Shown here: positions 48,022-59,847 of the stretch, piece by piece
Layout of the letters: every line of letters begins with the position of its first letter
How positions within the stretch are numbered: position 1 is the first letter of the stretch
Assembly: GCF_016598475.1 (NCBI RefSeq)
Contig: NZ_JAEMUX010000004.1
Coordinates: 1-64,000, forward strand
Source: Streptomyces adelaidensis
GTDB taxonomy: Bacteria; Actinomycetota; Actinomycetes; Streptomycetales; Streptomycetaceae
Reading direction: 5' to 3'
Length of the DNA: 64,000 nt
Translations under genes and position numbers: made by a program
The notes under the pieces: model-generated
Databases searched by the model: none
Told to the model about the DNA's origin: nothing
The model's input: only the letters and a program-made list of their open reading frames with translations

Positions 48022-48068
48022 CTCCATAGCCTCTGAGAAAACCTCAGTGTCTCGTGACCCGGTTCGCG

Positions 48069-48180
48069 TTACTTCGATTTGTCATTGACGAGTTTCTTCA
48101 CCCAGGTCTCGACGAGTCGGACCTTCGCGAGTATTTCGTTGGCGGTCGCGATCCAGGTGACGGCTGTGCGTTCGCGTTCA
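48069..48180 (-). pseudogene. C-terminal relic of another transposase
   Basis: Reading the minus strand gives ERERTAVTWIATANEILAKV then RLVETWVKKLVNDKSK and a TAA stop at 48069. The WxATANEILAKVRLVET ending resembles the C-termini of Streptomyces IS630-type transposases. Upstream the frame is closed by stops. It suggests this spot is an insertion hot-spot. Confidence 0.5.
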
Positions 48181-48201
48181 GTAGTCGATGAACACAGCGA
48201 T

Positions 48202-48244
48202 GCCCGGTGGGCGGTGCGCGCGGGATGCGCACCGCCCACCGGGC
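48202..48244 (-). terminator. Terminator of the betaine transporter operon
   Basis: GCCCGGTGGGCGGTGCGC and its exact complement (18-bp arms, 7-nt loop), starting 36 nt past the binding-protein stop. Confidence 0.88.
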
Positions 48245-48279
48245 GTGGGCGACCGGTTCTTGGCGTCCGGCCTCCGCTG

Positions 48280-49257
48280 CTACTTCAGCCAGGCGTCCAC
48301 CTTGTCCTGGTTGGCCTCGACCCACTTCTCCGCCGCCGCCTCGGGCGTCATCTTGTCCACCGCGATGTACTTCGCCACGACGTTCTGGTCGTCGTTGGTC
48401 CAGGTGAAGTTCTTGACCAGGTCATAGGCCGGGCTGCCCGACTTGGCGAACTTCGCGCTGACGATCTTGTCCAGCTCGTACACGGGGTAGTCGCAGGCGA
48501 TCTTCTCCGCGTCGGCGTCGCAACCCGCCTTGTAGTCGGGCAGCTTGACCTTGACGAGCGGCACCTCGGACAGGAACCACTGCGGCTCATAGAAGTAGCC
48601 GATCAGCCACTTCTTGTTCTTCTCCGCGTCGCGGAAGGCCTGGATGAGCGCGGTCTCACTGCCTCCGTACACCACCTTGTAGTCCAGCTTAAGGTTCTTC
48701 ACCAGGGCCTCGTCGTTGGTTTCGAACGACGGGTCACCGTCGAGGAGCTGCCCCTTGCCGCCGGACTCCGAGGTCTTGAACTCGGCCGCGTACTTGTTGA
48801 GGCTGTTCCAGTCGGTGATGTCCGGGTGCTCCTTGGCGAGCCACGGCGGCACGTACCAGCCGATCAGCCCCTTGTTGCCGGTGAGACCCGCGTCGACGGC
48901 GGTCTTCTGGTCGGTGATGTACTTCTTCTTCAGGTCGTCGTGGCCCCAGTTCTCGACGACGGCGTCGACCTCGCCCGTCCCGAAGCCCTGCCAGGCGATC
49001 TCCTCCTTGAGGTCCTTCTTGACGACCTTGCAGCCGAGGTCCTTCTGCGCGACGTACGCGATGACCGCCGCGTTGGCCTCGTAGCCCACCCACGGGTTGA
49101 CCGCGAGGTTGAAGGTGCCGCACTCGGCGGAGCCGCCCGAGCTGTCGGACCCCGAGGAGTCGTCACCGACCTTGGCCCCTCCGCAGGCCGTGAGGGCGAG
49201 TGCGAGGACGGCTATGCCGGCCGCGCCGACTCTCCAGTGTTTTACGTGTCCTGCCAT
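48280..49257 (-). CDS. opuAC: Glycine betaine/choline-type ABC substrate-binding lipoprotein
   Basis: 325 aa from ATG 49257 (AAGGAG, 9 nt). Signal peptide with lipobox ALTACGG. The OpuAC domain begins CGTFNLAVNPWVGYEANAAVIAYVAQ. Tryptophan and tyrosine residues suited to a quaternary-amine aromatic cage are in NPWVGYE, GWYVPPWLA and FYEPQWFL. Third gene of the importer operon after the ATPase and permease. Confidence 0.9.
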   Translation of the reverse strand: MAGHVKHWRVGAAGIAVLALALTACGGAKVGDDSSGSDSSGGSAECGTFNLAVNPWVGYEANAAVIAYVAQKDLGCKVVKKDLKEEIAWQGFGTGEVDAVVENWGHDDLKKKYITDQKTAVDAGLTGNKGLIGWYVPPWLAKEHPDITDWNSLNKYAAEFKTSESGGKGQLLDGDPSFETNDEALVKNLKLDYKVVYGGSETALIQAFRDAEKNKKWLIGYFYEPQWFLSEVPLVKVKLPDYKAGCDADAEKIACDYPVYELDKIVSAKFAKSGSPAYDLVKNFTWTNDDQNVVAKYIAVDKMTPEAAAEKWVEANQDKVDAWLK

Positions 49258-49270
49258 GGTCCGTAGCTCC

Positions 49271-51288
49271 TTATGCGCCGGCACGCCGCGCCGCTGCCTG
49301 AGTGATCCTGTCGAACATGACTCCGAGAAGGACGATGGCCAGCCCCGCGGCCAGCCCCTTCCCGTACAGCTGCCCCTGCGAGAAGCCGGCTACGACGTCG
49401 TAGCCGAGGGCTCCCGCGCCCACCAGACCGCCCACGACCACCATCGACAGCACGTAGATGAGGCCCTGGTTCGTGGCGAGGGTCAGGGCACCACGTGCCA
49501 TCGGCAGCTGGACCTTGGTGATGATCTGCCAGCTGCTGCACCCGGCAGCGGTGGCCGCTTCCACGGTGGTCGCGGGCACGTTCCGTACCCCGTCCGCGAT
49601 GATCTTCACGGCGACTGGGGCCGCGTAGACGACGGCAGCGACGATCGCGGTGAAGCGGGTCGGGCCGAACAGCGCGAGAAACGGGACGAGATAGACGAAC
49701 GGCGGCATGACCTGGGCCGCGTCCAGAGTGGGGCGCAGCAGCCGGTCGACCAGCGCGCTGCGTCCCATCCACACGCCGAAGAAGACGCCGACCAGCATCA
49801 CCAGCACCGTGGCGACGAGGGTCAACGCCATCGTCGTCATGCCGTCCGACCACACACCGGTGCCGACCAGCAGGCCCACGCACACGGCCGTGGTGAGCCC
49901 GGCGCGCCAGCCGCCGAACACGACGCCGAGAGCGATCAGCACCGCGCCGACGAGCCACCACGGGGAGTCGGTGAGCAGCGACTGGAAGGGGTTCAGGAGG
50001 CCGTTGGTGAGGGTGTCACGGACCGCGTTGGTGAGGCCCGAGAGCTCGTCCTGCACCCAGGTCGCCGTGGTGTCGGCCGCGCTCGCGATGGAGCTGCCCG
50101 CGCCGCCCTCGCCGGGGAACTCGGCCGCCCAGACGTAGGTGTGCGACATGTAGACGAGGACCGCCGTGACCACCGCGCCGGCGCCCAGGAGGGGACGCCG
50201 CCAGGCGAGGAAGCGATTCTTCGAACTTCTGGCCGCCTCCGCGCGGGTGCTGGCGGCGGTCGTGACCCGGTCCAGGACGATCGCCATCACGACGATGGAG
50301 AGGCCCGCGTTGAAGGCCGTACCGACGTCGAGGGACTGCAGGGCCTGGACGACGGTCCTGCCGAGGCCGGGCGCACCGATCAGGGCCGCGATGGTCACCA
50401 TGGCCAGGGCCGCCATGATCGACTGGTTGACGCCCATCACCACGGTCCGTTTGGACATCGGCAGCAGGACCTTCAGCAGTGACTGCCGCCGGGTCGCGCC
50501 CAGCGAGTCGGCCGCCTCGACGGTGGTCTCGGGGACGGACCGGATGGCGTGCGCGGTGATCCTGATCGCCGGCGGGGCCGCGTAGATCACCGTGGCGATC
50601 GTGGCGGAGGCGCCGCCGATGAGGAAGAACAGGGTCAGCGGGGCCAGATAGACGAAGGTCGGCATCGTCTGCATGAAGTCCAGGAAAGGCGTCATGATCC
50701 GGTTGACCCGGTCGGACAGCCCCGCCCACACACCGAGCGGGATGGCGAACAGCAGCGCCACGAGGACCGCGGAGAGGGTGAGCGCCAGGGTGTCCATGCT
50801 CTCCTGCCACAGGCCCTGGAGCCCGAAGAAGGTGAAGCCGGCCACGGTCAGCAGCGCGACCCGCCAGTTGCCCACGGCCCAGGAGACATAGCCGGCGATG
50901 CCGACGACACCGAGCCAGCCGATCTGCGGGAGGGGGCGGTCGGCGGACGCCTGCGAGATCAGTTCCTGGACGAAGGTCACCAGGGTGTCGATGACCAGGC
51001 GGATCTCGTTGAAGAAGTAGAGGAAGAGCGGGTTGGAGTTGCGGTTCGCGCCGATCGAGTCGTTGACGTCGTTGAACCACCGGTGCAGATCGGTCAGGTC
51101 CGCCGCCGCCAGGGTCAGGGTCTGCTTCCCGCGCAGTACGGCGAACAGCACCAGCCAGAGGAGGAGGATCGCGGCCACCGCCATGCCGCGACCGACTCTG
51201 CGCCCTGCGGCGGCGGAGGCGGGATCCGGCGCGTTCGCCGGCCCGTCCACCTTTCCCAGCCCGTCCGTCTTCTCCATGACGGCGGCCA

Positions 51289-51289
<1 letters not shown>
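49271..51289 (-). CDS. opuAB: Glycine betaine/proline ABC permease, two permease domains in tandem
   Basis: 672 aa; ATG 51289 overlaps the ATPase stop (TGATG). Two complete binding-protein-dependent permease domains occur: TLALTLSAVLVALLFAIPLGVWAGLS...VPETTVEAADSLGATRRQSLLKV (about 210-400) and MALTLVATVLVMLVGVFFGVWMG...VPATTVEAATAAGCSSWQIITKV (about 500-660). Each has its own EAA loop, so one polypeptide can form the whole channel. A periplasm-facing stretch VYMSHTYVWAAEFPGEGG separates them. A decayed copy lies at 44520. Confidence 0.9.
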
Positions 51290-53867
<2,578 letters not shown>

Positions 53868-53893
53868 GCGCCAAGCCCCTCAGCTGAATTACG

Positions 53894-53927
53894 TTGCGCA
53901 TTATGCATTCAATTGCTTGTGGTGGAA
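53894..53927. promoter_or_regulatory. Tandem IclR-type operator, betB-importer operon
   Basis: TTGCG-CATTA-TGCAT (53894) and TTGCT-TGTGG-TGGAA (53913), 19 bp apart, 27-60 nt upstream of the betB start. Confidence 0.6.
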
Positions 53928-54037
53928 CACCATGACGAATGCCATAGACGTACGTCAAGGGGTTGGATGATGACGATTTCGCCAGGCGGGCACTTGCGCG
54001 GCCACCCTTGACCGCGGGCGACGGCACGCCGACCATG

Positions 54038-54071
54038 TTGCGTATCGCTCACCATGTTGTGCAATACGCAC
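54038..54071. promoter_or_regulatory. Tandem IclR-type operator, purU
   Basis: TTGCG-TATCG-CTCAC (54038) and TTGTG-CAATA-CGCAC (54057), 19 bp apart, 15-48 nt upstream of the purU start. With the site at 53894 this makes a divergent double-controlled region. Confidence 0.65.
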
Positions 54072-54085
54072 CATCGGAGGCTGTC

Positions 54086-54958
54086 ATGTCCCCTCGATCG
54101 CAATCCGGCCGTGAGTACGTCCTCACCCTCTCGTGTCCTGACAGTGCCGGACTGGTCCACGCAGTGAGCGGCTTTCTCGTCAGGAACTCGGGCAACATCC
54201 TTGAGAGCCAGCAGTTCGATGATCGACTCCAGGGCCGTTTCTTCATGAGGGTCCACTTCGACGTCTCCGATCCGGACGCGAATCTGGAAACTCTTCGTTA
54301 CCGATTCGGTCCCGTGGCGGAGGCGTACCGCATCTCGTGGACCCTGAGCGAGGCGTCGACGCCGACCCGGACGCTCATCATGGTGTCCAGGTTCGGCCAC
54401 TGCCTCAACGATCTGCTCTTCCGCCGGCGCACCGGCGCCCTGAACATCGAGATCCCCGCGATCGTCTCCAACCACCGGGACTTCGAGGGTCTGGCGGACA
54501 CCTACGGCATCCCCTTCCACCACATCCCGGTCACCAGGGACACCAAGGCCGAGGCCGAGGCACGCCTGCTGGAGCTGGTGCGCGACCTGGACGTCGACCT
54601 CGTGGTGCTGGCCCGCTACATGCAGGTCCTCTCCGACGACCTGTGCAAGCAGCTCGAAGGCCGCGCCATCAACATCCACCACTCCTTCCTTCCCAGCTTC
54701 AAGGGCGCACGCCCTTACGACCAGGCCTACGACCGTGGTGTGAAGCTCGTCGGTGCGACAGCGCACTATGTCACCTCCGACCTGGACGAGGGGCAGATCA
54801 TCGAGCAGGACGTGGTCCGGGTCGATCACTCTCGCGACCCCCGGGACCTGGTCACGGTCGGGCGGGACGTGGAGGCCCAGGTCCTCGCCCACGCGGTGAA
54901 GTGGCACAGCGAGAGCCGCGTGATGGTGGACGGCAACCGCACGGTGGTCTTCCGCTGA
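54086..54958 (+). CDS. purU: Formyltetrahydrofolate deformylase
   Basis: 290 aa from ATG 54086 (CGGAGG). N-terminal ACT domain (YVLTLSCPDSAGLVHAVSGFLVRNSGNILESQQF), then the formyltransferase-fold catalytic part with SRFGHCLNDLLFRRRTGALNIEIPAIVSNH, LARYMQVLSDDL and NIHHSFLPSFKGARPYDQAYDRGVK containing catalytic His and downstream Asp. It hydrolyses 10-formyl-THF to formate and THF, regenerating THF when demethylation floods the folate pool. Divergent from betB. It converges on the MetF-like gene. Confidence 0.94.
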   Translation: MSPRSQSGREYVLTLSCPDSAGLVHAVSGFLVRNSGNILESQQFDDRLQGRFFMRVHFDVSDPDANLETLRYRFGPVAEAYRISWTLSEASTPTRTLIMVSRFGHCLNDLLFRRRTGALNIEIPAIVSNHRDFEGLADTYGIPFHHIPVTRDTKAEAEARLLELVRDLDVDLVVLARYMQVLSDDLCKQLEGRAINIHHSFLPSFKGARPYDQAYDRGVKLVGATAHYVTSDLDEGQIIEQDVVRVDHSRDPRDLVTVGRDVEAQVLAHAVKWHSESRVMVDGNRTVVFR

Positions 54959-54969
54959 GCGACACGGCA

Positions 54970-55011
54970 CGAGGGCGGGCGGGCCGGCCTCCACCGGCCC
55001 GCCCGCCCTCG
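54970..55011. terminator. Bidirectional terminator between purU and the MetF-like gene
   Basis: CGAGGGCGGGCGGGCCGG with its exact complement (18-bp arms, 6-nt loop) between convergent stops. Confidence 0.88.
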
Positions 55012-55058
55012 TAGTCGTATACGAATGAGACGGCCACTCCGCCCCCGAGAGGTGCGTG

Positions 55059-55895
55059 TCAGCCGCCCAGCCGGTCCAGCAGGGACCGCCGCCACAGTTC
55101 CGTCTCGGCGATCTGGTTGAAGGTGAACAGATGCAGGCCCGCCACCCCGGCCGAAGGGGTGGTGAGAGCGCCCTCGGTGCGGGTGAGCAGCTTCTCGGGT
55201 GAGTAACCCCCGGGTGCCGCGAAGCGCAGGAACCAGGAGGCGTGCCTGGTCAGGAAGCGCGTCGACTCCCCCACGCCGATCTTCGTCGCCATGGACAGCA
55301 GTTTCGCCCGCTGCACGGGCCCCGCGACGCCCACATGGAGGGGCAGCGTGATGTCCCGGCGCCGTATCCGGGCGATCCACTCCCCCAGCGTCCGCGGGTC
55401 GAAGCAGAGGTTGCTCACGACGTACGTGGCGTGCTCGCGCTTGTCCCACATCGCCTGGACGGTGACGTCGTCGTGGATGAGGGGATGGCTCTCGGGACAG
55501 CCGGTGACGCCGACGTGCGCGAAGGGCCTGCCCAGCTCGCTCAGCCGGCGCAGCACCGGCAGCGCCCCGTCGTAGGCCCCGGCCGACGGGTCGGCGTCGC
55601 CCGCCGGGACGAAGACGTCGTCCACCCCCGCCTCGAGGAGCCGGTCGACCACCTCCTTCAGGTGCGCGTCGTCCCGCAGCAGCCGCGCGGGCACGTGCGG
55701 GACGACGCGGTAGCCGTGCGCCGCGAGCCGGGTGGTGAGAGCGAGGGTCGGCTCCAGGCCCTTGACCGGCGACGCCGTCACGGTGACGACGATGTCGCGC
55801 GGGACGTGGGCGAGCACCTTGTCCTCGGTCGCCCCGGCGGGCAGCACCTCGTGGCGGACGCTGCCCAGCAGCGTCCGGAGTCCTTCGGCGCCCAA
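55059..55895 (-). CDS. Methylenetetrahydrofolate reductase-like protein
   Basis: 278 aa from TTG 55895, starting 3 nt past the betA stop. The fold of MetF is recognisable: DIVVTVTASPVKGLEPTLALTTRLAAHGYRVVPHVPARLL, VDDVFVPAGDADPSAGAYDGALPVLRRL, FAHVGVTGCPESHPLIHDD and LPLHVGVAGPVQRAKLLSMATKIGVG. It is shorter and divergent from housekeeping MetF. In betaine loci such proteins may reduce methylene-THF or use another folate; exact activity is unproven. Confidence 0.72.
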   Translation of the reverse strand: MGAEGLRTLLGSVRHEVLPAGATEDKVLAHVPRDIVVTVTASPVKGLEPTLALTTRLAAHGYRVVPHVPARLLRDDAHLKEVVDRLLEAGVDDVFVPAGDADPSAGAYDGALPVLRRLSELGRPFAHVGVTGCPESHPLIHDDVTVQAMWDKREHATYVVSNLCFDPRTLGEWIARIRRRDITLPLHVGVAGPVQRAKLLSMATKIGVGESTRFLTRHASWFLRFAAPGGYSPEKLLTRTEGALTTPSAGVAGLHLFTFNQIAETELWRRSLLDRLGG

Positions 55896-55898
55896 CGT

Positions 55899-57572
55899 CT
55901 ACCCGCCGGCCTGCTGGGCGTCGTGGTGGCGGTAGTACGCGGCCTTGGAGGCGGGCAGCGGCTCCTTGCCGAGGATCAGGTCGGCGGCCTTCTCGGCGAT
56001 CATCATCACCGGTGCGTAGATGTTGCCGTTGGTGACGTACGGCATCACCGACGCGTCCACCACACGCAGGCCCTCCACGCCGTGCACCCGCATGCTGGCC
56101 GGATCGACGACGGACATCTCGTCGGTGCCCATCTTGGCGGTGCAGGACGGGTGCAGGGCGGTCTCGCCCTCCTTGGCGACCCAGGCGAGGATCTCCTCGT
56201 CCGACTCCACCTTCGGGCCGGGCGAGACCTCCCCGTCGTTGTACGGGGCCATCGCGGGCTGGCTGAGGAGCTTGCGGGCGACGCGGATCGCCTCGACCCA
56301 CTCACGGCGGTCCTGCTCGGTGGAGAGGTAGTTGAAGCGGAGCGCCGGGTGTTCGCGCGGGTCCTTGCTCTTGATCTTCACCGAGCCGATGGCGTCGGAG
56401 TACATGGGGCCCACGTGCACCTGGTAGCCGTGGCCGCCGGCCGGCGAGGAGCCGTCGTAGCGGACCGCGATCGGCAGGAAGTGGAACATCAGGTTGGGGT
56501 ACTCGACGTCCTCGTTGCTGCGGGCGAAGCCGCCGGCCTCGAAGTGGTTGGTGGCCGCCGGGCCCTTGCGGAAGAGCCACTGGAGTCCGATGAAGGGGGC
56601 CCGCCACTTCGCCATGTACGGCTGCATGGAGACCGGCTGCTTGCAGGCGTACTGGACGTAGACCTCCAGGTGGTCCTGCATGTTCTCGCCGACGCCCGGC
56701 AGGTCGTGCACGACGTCGATGCCGAGGGCGCTGAGCTCCCGCGCGTTGCCCACGCCGGAGAGCTGGAGCAGCTGCGGGGAGTTGATCGCGCCGCCGCAGA
56801 GGATGACCTCCTTGGCGCGGACCTGCTGGGGCGCGCCCTTGCCGCGCCGGTACTCGACGCCGACGGCCTTCTTGCCCTCGAAGAGGACGCGGGTGACGAG
56901 GGCGCGGGTTTTGACGGTGAGGTTGGGGCGCTTCGTCGCGGGTTTGAGGTACGCCTTCGAGGCCGACAGCCGGCGCCCGCGGTGGACGTTGCGGTCGAAC
57001 TTGGCGAAGCCCTCCTGCCGGTAGCCGTTGACGTCGTCCGTGGGCGCGTAGCCCGCCTCCTCGGTGGCCTTGAGGAAGGCGCCGAACAAGGGGTTGATCG
57101 CGGGGCCGCGCTCCAGGACGAGGGGCCCGTCATGACCGCGGAACTCGTCGTCCGGGTCGGCCGCCAGACAGTTCTCCATCCGCCGGAAGTACGGCAGACA
57201 GTGGGCGTAGTCCCACGTCTCCATCCCGGGGTCGGCCGCCCAGCGCTCGTAGTCCAGGGGGTTGCCGCGCTGGAAGATCATGCCGTTGATGCTGCTGGAG
57301 CCGCCGAGCACCTTGCCGCGGGCGTGGTAGATGCGACGGCCGCCCATGTGGGGTTCGGGCTCGGACTCGTACTTCCAGTCGTAGAACCGGCTGCCTATCG
57401 GGTAGGTCAGCGCCGCGGGCATGTGGATGAAGACGTCCCACGGGTAGTCGGACCGGCCGGCCTCCAGTACCAGCACCCGGTTCGCCGGATCCGCGGAGAG
57501 CCTGTTTGCCAGTGCACTGCCGGCCGATCCGCCGCCGACGATGACGAAGTCGTACTGCAAGGGAGCCATCAT
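55899..57572 (-). CDS. betA: Choline dehydrogenase (GMC oxidoreductase)
   Basis: 557 aa from [29 protein letters not shown] hallmarks are [10 protein letters not shown] (FAD), the signature [20 protein letters not shown] region read as [49 protein letters not shown] with the catalytic His, and the C-terminal [23 protein letters not shown]. It oxidises choline to betaine aldehyde. Longer frames to 57626 run into the operator. Divergent from the IclR regulator. The ribosome binding site (GAGACGAGAC) is weak. Confidence 0.9.
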   Translation of the reverse strand: MMAPLQYDFVIVGGGSAGSALANRLSADPANRVLVLEAGRSDYPWDVFIHMPAALTYPIGSRFYDWKYESEPEPHMGGRRIYHARGKVLGGSSSINGMIFQRGNPLDYERWAADPGMETWDYAHCLPYFRRMENCLAADPDDEFRGHDGPLVLERGPAINPLFGAFLKATEEAGYAPTDDVNGYRQEGFAKFDRNVHRGRRLSASKAYLKPATKRPNLTVKTRALVTRVLFEGKKAVGVEYRRGKGAPQQVRAKEVILCGGAINSPQLLQLSGVGNARELSALGIDVVHDLPGVGENMQDHLEVYVQYACKQPVSMQPYMAKWRAPFIGLQWLFRKGPAATNHFEAGGFARSNEDVEYPNLMFHFLPIAVRYDGSSPAGGHGYQVHVGPMYSDAIGSVKIKSKDPREHPALRFNYLSTEQDRREWVEAIRVARKLLSQPAMAPYNDGEVSPGPKVESDEEILAWVAKEGETALHPSCTAKMGTDEMSVVDPASMRVHGVEGLRVVDASVMPYVTNGNIYAPVMMIAEKAADLILGKEPLPASKAAYYRHHDAQQAGG

Positions 57573-57618
57573 GTCTCGTCTCGCTCGCGCCGTAGATGTG
57601 CGAGGCATGCTAGTACCA

Positions 57619-57652
57619 GTGCGCAATATGCACCAGGTTGCGAAGCACGCAA
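57619..57652. promoter_or_regulatory. Tandem IclR-type operator, betA/iclR
   Basis: GTGCG-CAATA-TGCAC (57619) and the perfect TTGCG-AAGCA-CGCAA (57638, embedded in 7-bp arms GGTTGCG/CGCAACC), 19 bp apart, between divergent betA and the regulator gene. Best example of the motif. Confidence 0.75.
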
Positions 57653-57682
57653 CCTATAAGGCCTTCGTCTCGGCTTCGCTGC

Positions 57683-57720
57683 TTGCAACGGTGTTGTTTA
57701 CTGCGCGTATAGTTTCATTG
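57683..57720 (+). promoter_or_regulatory. Promoter of the IclR gene, probably leaderless
   Basis: TTGCAA (57683) and TATAGT (57708-57713), with a long 19-bp spacer. The -10 ends 6 nt before GTG 57720 and there is no ribosome binding site, so the transcript probably begins at the start codon. Confidence 0.5.
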
Positions 57721-58517
57721 TGAGCAACTACAGTCTTGACACAGAAACGTCCAACTCGCAGTCCGGCGGGGTGCAGTCGGTCGACCGCGCCATCAGCGTC
57801 CTGGAGATTCTGGCGCACCGCGGGGAGGCGGGGGTCAGCGAGGTGGCGGCCGAGATCGATGTTCACAAGTCCACCGCGTTCCGACTGCTGGGCGCCCTGG
57901 AGGCGCGCGGTCTGGTGGAGCAGGCGGGTGAGCGCGGCAAGTACCGTCTCGGGTTCGGCATCGTGCGTCTGGCCGGTGCGGTGACGGGACGTATCGACAT
58001 CACACAACAGGGCCGCCCGGTCTGCGAGAGCCTGGCCGAGGAGCTCGGCGAGACCGTCAACATCGCCGTGCTCCAGGAGCACTACGCGGTCAACCTCTAC
58101 CAGGTACGCGGCCCGGGCGCCGTCACGGCGCAGAACTGGGTCGGCCAGCTGACCCCCCTGCACGCCACGTCCAGCGGCAAGATCCTGCTGGCCCACCTGC
58201 CCGCCAAGGACCGCACCGCGCTGCTCACCTCGTCCGGCCTGAAGAAGGTCACCTCGCACACCATCACCGCGAAGACCAAGCTGGAGAAGAACCTCGCCGA
58301 GGCCCGCGAGCGCGGCTATGCCTGGGCGCGGGAGGAACTGGAGCTGGGCCTCCATGCCATGGCCGCCCCGATCCGCAACAGCGAGGGAACGGTCGTCGCC
58401 GCGCTGAGCGCCTCCGGGCCCTCGTACCGGCTGACCGAGGAGCGTCTGCATGAGCTCGCTCCGCTGCTGCTCAAGGGCGCGGAGGAGATCAGCCACCGCT
58501 TGGGCCACGTGGGCTGA
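57720..58517 (+). CDS. IclR-family regulator, predicted master regulator of betaine catabolism
   Basis: 265 aa from GTG 57720. Winged HTH: GVQSVDRAISVLEILAHRGEAGVSEVAAEIDVHKSTAFRLLGALEARGLV; effector domain: RPVCESLAEELGETVNIAVLQEHYAVNLYQV, LHATSSGKILLAHL, MAAPIRNSEGTVVAALSASGPSYRL. It is divergent from betA and followed convergently by the Rieske oxygenase gene. The tandem 15-bp sites beside it recur at six other promoters of the pathway, making it the candidate repressor or activator. The inducer could be betaine, choline or dimethylglycine. Confidence 0.9.
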   Translation: MSNYSLDTETSNSQSGGVQSVDRAISVLEILAHRGEAGVSEVAAEIDVHKSTAFRLLGALEARGLVEQAGERGKYRLGFGIVRLAGAVTGRIDITQQGRPVCESLAEELGETVNIAVLQEHYAVNLYQVRGPGAVTAQNWVGQLTPLHATSSGKILLAHLPAKDRTALLTSSGLKKVTSHTITAKTKLEKNLAEARERGYAWAREELELGLHAMAAPIRNSEGTVVAALSASGPSYRLTEERLHELAPLLLKGAEEISHRLGHVG

Positions 58518-58527
58518 ACCGCCTCCA

Positions 58528-59658
58528 CTACGACTGCCGGGCGCCCAGGCGCTCGTTCACCCAGTCGTGGAAGGCACCGATGTGGTGCTCGCTGGGCACC
58601 AGCACACCCCCCTTGGCATACAGCCGGGAGCTCATGCCGGGCTGGGTGCGCTCGCAGGCGTCGAAGTCCTGCCGGTTGACCCGGTCGAAGAGCTCCACGG
58701 ACCGGCTGACGTCCTTGCCGCCGTCGACGACATGCGGGAGGTAGAGCCAGTCGCACTCGACGATCGTGCGGTCGACGGCCACCGGGTACATACGGTGGAA
58801 GATCACATGGTCGGGGACGAGGTTGATGAAGACCTGCGGCTTGACGGTGATCGCGTAGTAGCGGCGGTCCTGGTCCTCGGCGACGCCCGGAATACGGTCC
58901 AGCCCCTCGGAACCGTCGACGGTGAACCCCCGCACCTCCTCGCCGAACTCCGCGCCGTGGCCCACGTAGTACTGAGCCGCGTAGCCGTCTGCGAACTCCG
59001 GCAGCACCTCGGTGAGTTCCGGGTGGATGGTGGCGCAGTGGTAGCACTCCATGAAGTTCTCGATGATCAGCTTCCAGTTCGCCTTCACGTCGTAGACGAT
59101 CCGCTTGCCGACCGAGAGGTTGTCGATGTCGTAGCGCTCGATCAAGTCGACGTCCCCGAGGCGGCTGACGATCTCGCCGATCACGTACTCCTCGAAGGAG
59201 GGCGGGTTCTCCGCCAGGCAGATCCAGACATAGCCGAGCCATTCACGGACGGCCACACTCACCAGGCCGTATTCGGTGCGGCCGACGTCGGGCATCTTGG
59301 TGAGGTTGGGCGCCGCGACGAGCTTGCCGTCCAGCCCGTAGGTCCAGGCGTGGTACGGGCACTGGAAGGCCCGCTTGACCTCGCCGCTCTCCTGCGTGCA
59401 CAGCTTGGCGCCGCGGTGCCGGCAGACGTTGAAGTAGGCGCGGATCGAGTTGTCCCGGGCCCGGGTGACCAGGATGCTCTCGCGGCCCACGTCGACCGTC
59501 CGGAAGGCGCCGGGTTTCGCCAGGTCGGACGAGCGCACGGCGCAGAACCACATGTTCTCGAATATGTGTTCCTGCTCCTGGGCGAAGATCCCCGGGTCCG
59601 TGTAGGAGGAGCCGGGGAGGGTGGCGATCAGACTGTCCGGCAGGCTGGTCGAAGTCAC
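58528..59658 (-). CDS. Rieske non-heme iron oxygenase, candidate glycine betaine demethylase
   Basis: About 376 aa from GTG 59658 (GAGGAG). Rieske cluster ligands C79-x-H81 and C100-x2-H103 (NVCRHRGAKLC...QCPYHAWTYG). Mononuclear iron site H207 and H212 in NFMECYHCATIHPEL plus an Asp near 331 in NRQDFDACE. It resembles the GbcA/stachydrine and carnitine oxygenase branch acting on quaternary amines. Expected reaction: betaine + O2 + 2e- to dimethylglycine + formaldehyde. Electrons likely come from the adjacent Rieske ferredoxin and FAD reductase. Substrate is inferred from context. Confidence 0.85.
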   Translation of the reverse strand: MTSTSLPDSLIATLPGSSYTDPGIFAQEQEHIFENMWFCAVRSSDLAKPGAFRTVDVGRESILVTRARDNSIRAYFNVCRHRGAKLCTQESGEVKRAFQCPYHAWTYGLDGKLVAAPNLTKMPDVGRTEYGLVSVAVREWLGYVWICLAENPPSFEEYVIGEIVSRLGDVDLIERYDIDNLSVGKRIVYDVKANWKLIIENFMECYHCATIHPELTEVLPEFADGYAAQYYVGHGAEFGEEVRGFTVDGSEGLDRIPGVAEDQDRRYYAITVKPQVFINLVPDHVIFHRMYPVAVDRTIVECDWLYLPHVVDGGKDVSRSVELFDRVNRQDFDACERTQPGMSSRLYAKGGVLVPSEHHIGAFHDWVNERLGARQS

Positions 59659-59725
59659 AGGGCACTCCTCGGGGAACGTCATGGAGGGGTCATTCACGCG
59701 CCGGGAAGAGCGACTCCGGACGGCG

Positions 59726-59759
59726 TTGTGCAGGGAGCAACGCTGCGCGCCATGGGCAA
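59726..59759. promoter_or_regulatory. Tandem IclR-type operator, Rieske oxygenase
   Basis: TTGTG-CAGGG-AGCAA (59726) and GCGCG-CCATG-GGCAA (59745), 19 bp apart, 68-101 nt upstream of the oxygenase start. Weaker match to the motif, same spacing. Confidence 0.5.
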
Positions 59760-59789
59760 CGGCAGCATGGGGTGCCCGATGGGCGGTGT

Positions 59790-59847
59790 CAAGGTGTGGC
59801 GGGGTCAAGATGTGCGGGGTCAGGTGTGCGGGGTCAGGCTGTGGCGG
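59790..59847. repeat. 14-16-bp tandem repeats spanning the reductase stop codon
   Basis: Units ending in TGTGCGGGGTCA or TGTGGCGGGGTCA at 59790, 59806, 59821 and, partly, 59835. The reductase stop codon lies in the last junction. Confidence 0.75.

Larger units (their letters stand above)
45642..48049. mobile_element. Transposon-like segment carrying a sigma factor module
   Basis: CAGTGAGGTTTTCTCAGTG (45642-45660) and the reverse complement of 48031-48049 match at 17 of 19 bases. Between them lie an IS5-type transposase ending 5 nt inside the left repeat, a carboxymuconolactone decarboxylase-like gene and an ECF sigma factor. A weaker copy of the right end (11/15) lies at 46566-46580, so the IS alone may once have ended there. 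No target-site duplication is obvious. A transposase relic lies just outside the right end. Confidence 0.6.

Noticed and set aside
45630..48060. Target-site duplication flanking the transposon-like segment
   Set aside because: The bases outside the two inverted repeats (CCCCAT and TCTCGT) do not match.
55242..57659. An 805-codon + strand frame opposite betA and the MetF-like gene
   Set aside because: Gly/Arg/Val-rich antisense shadow of clear genes with no ribosome binding site or family motifs.
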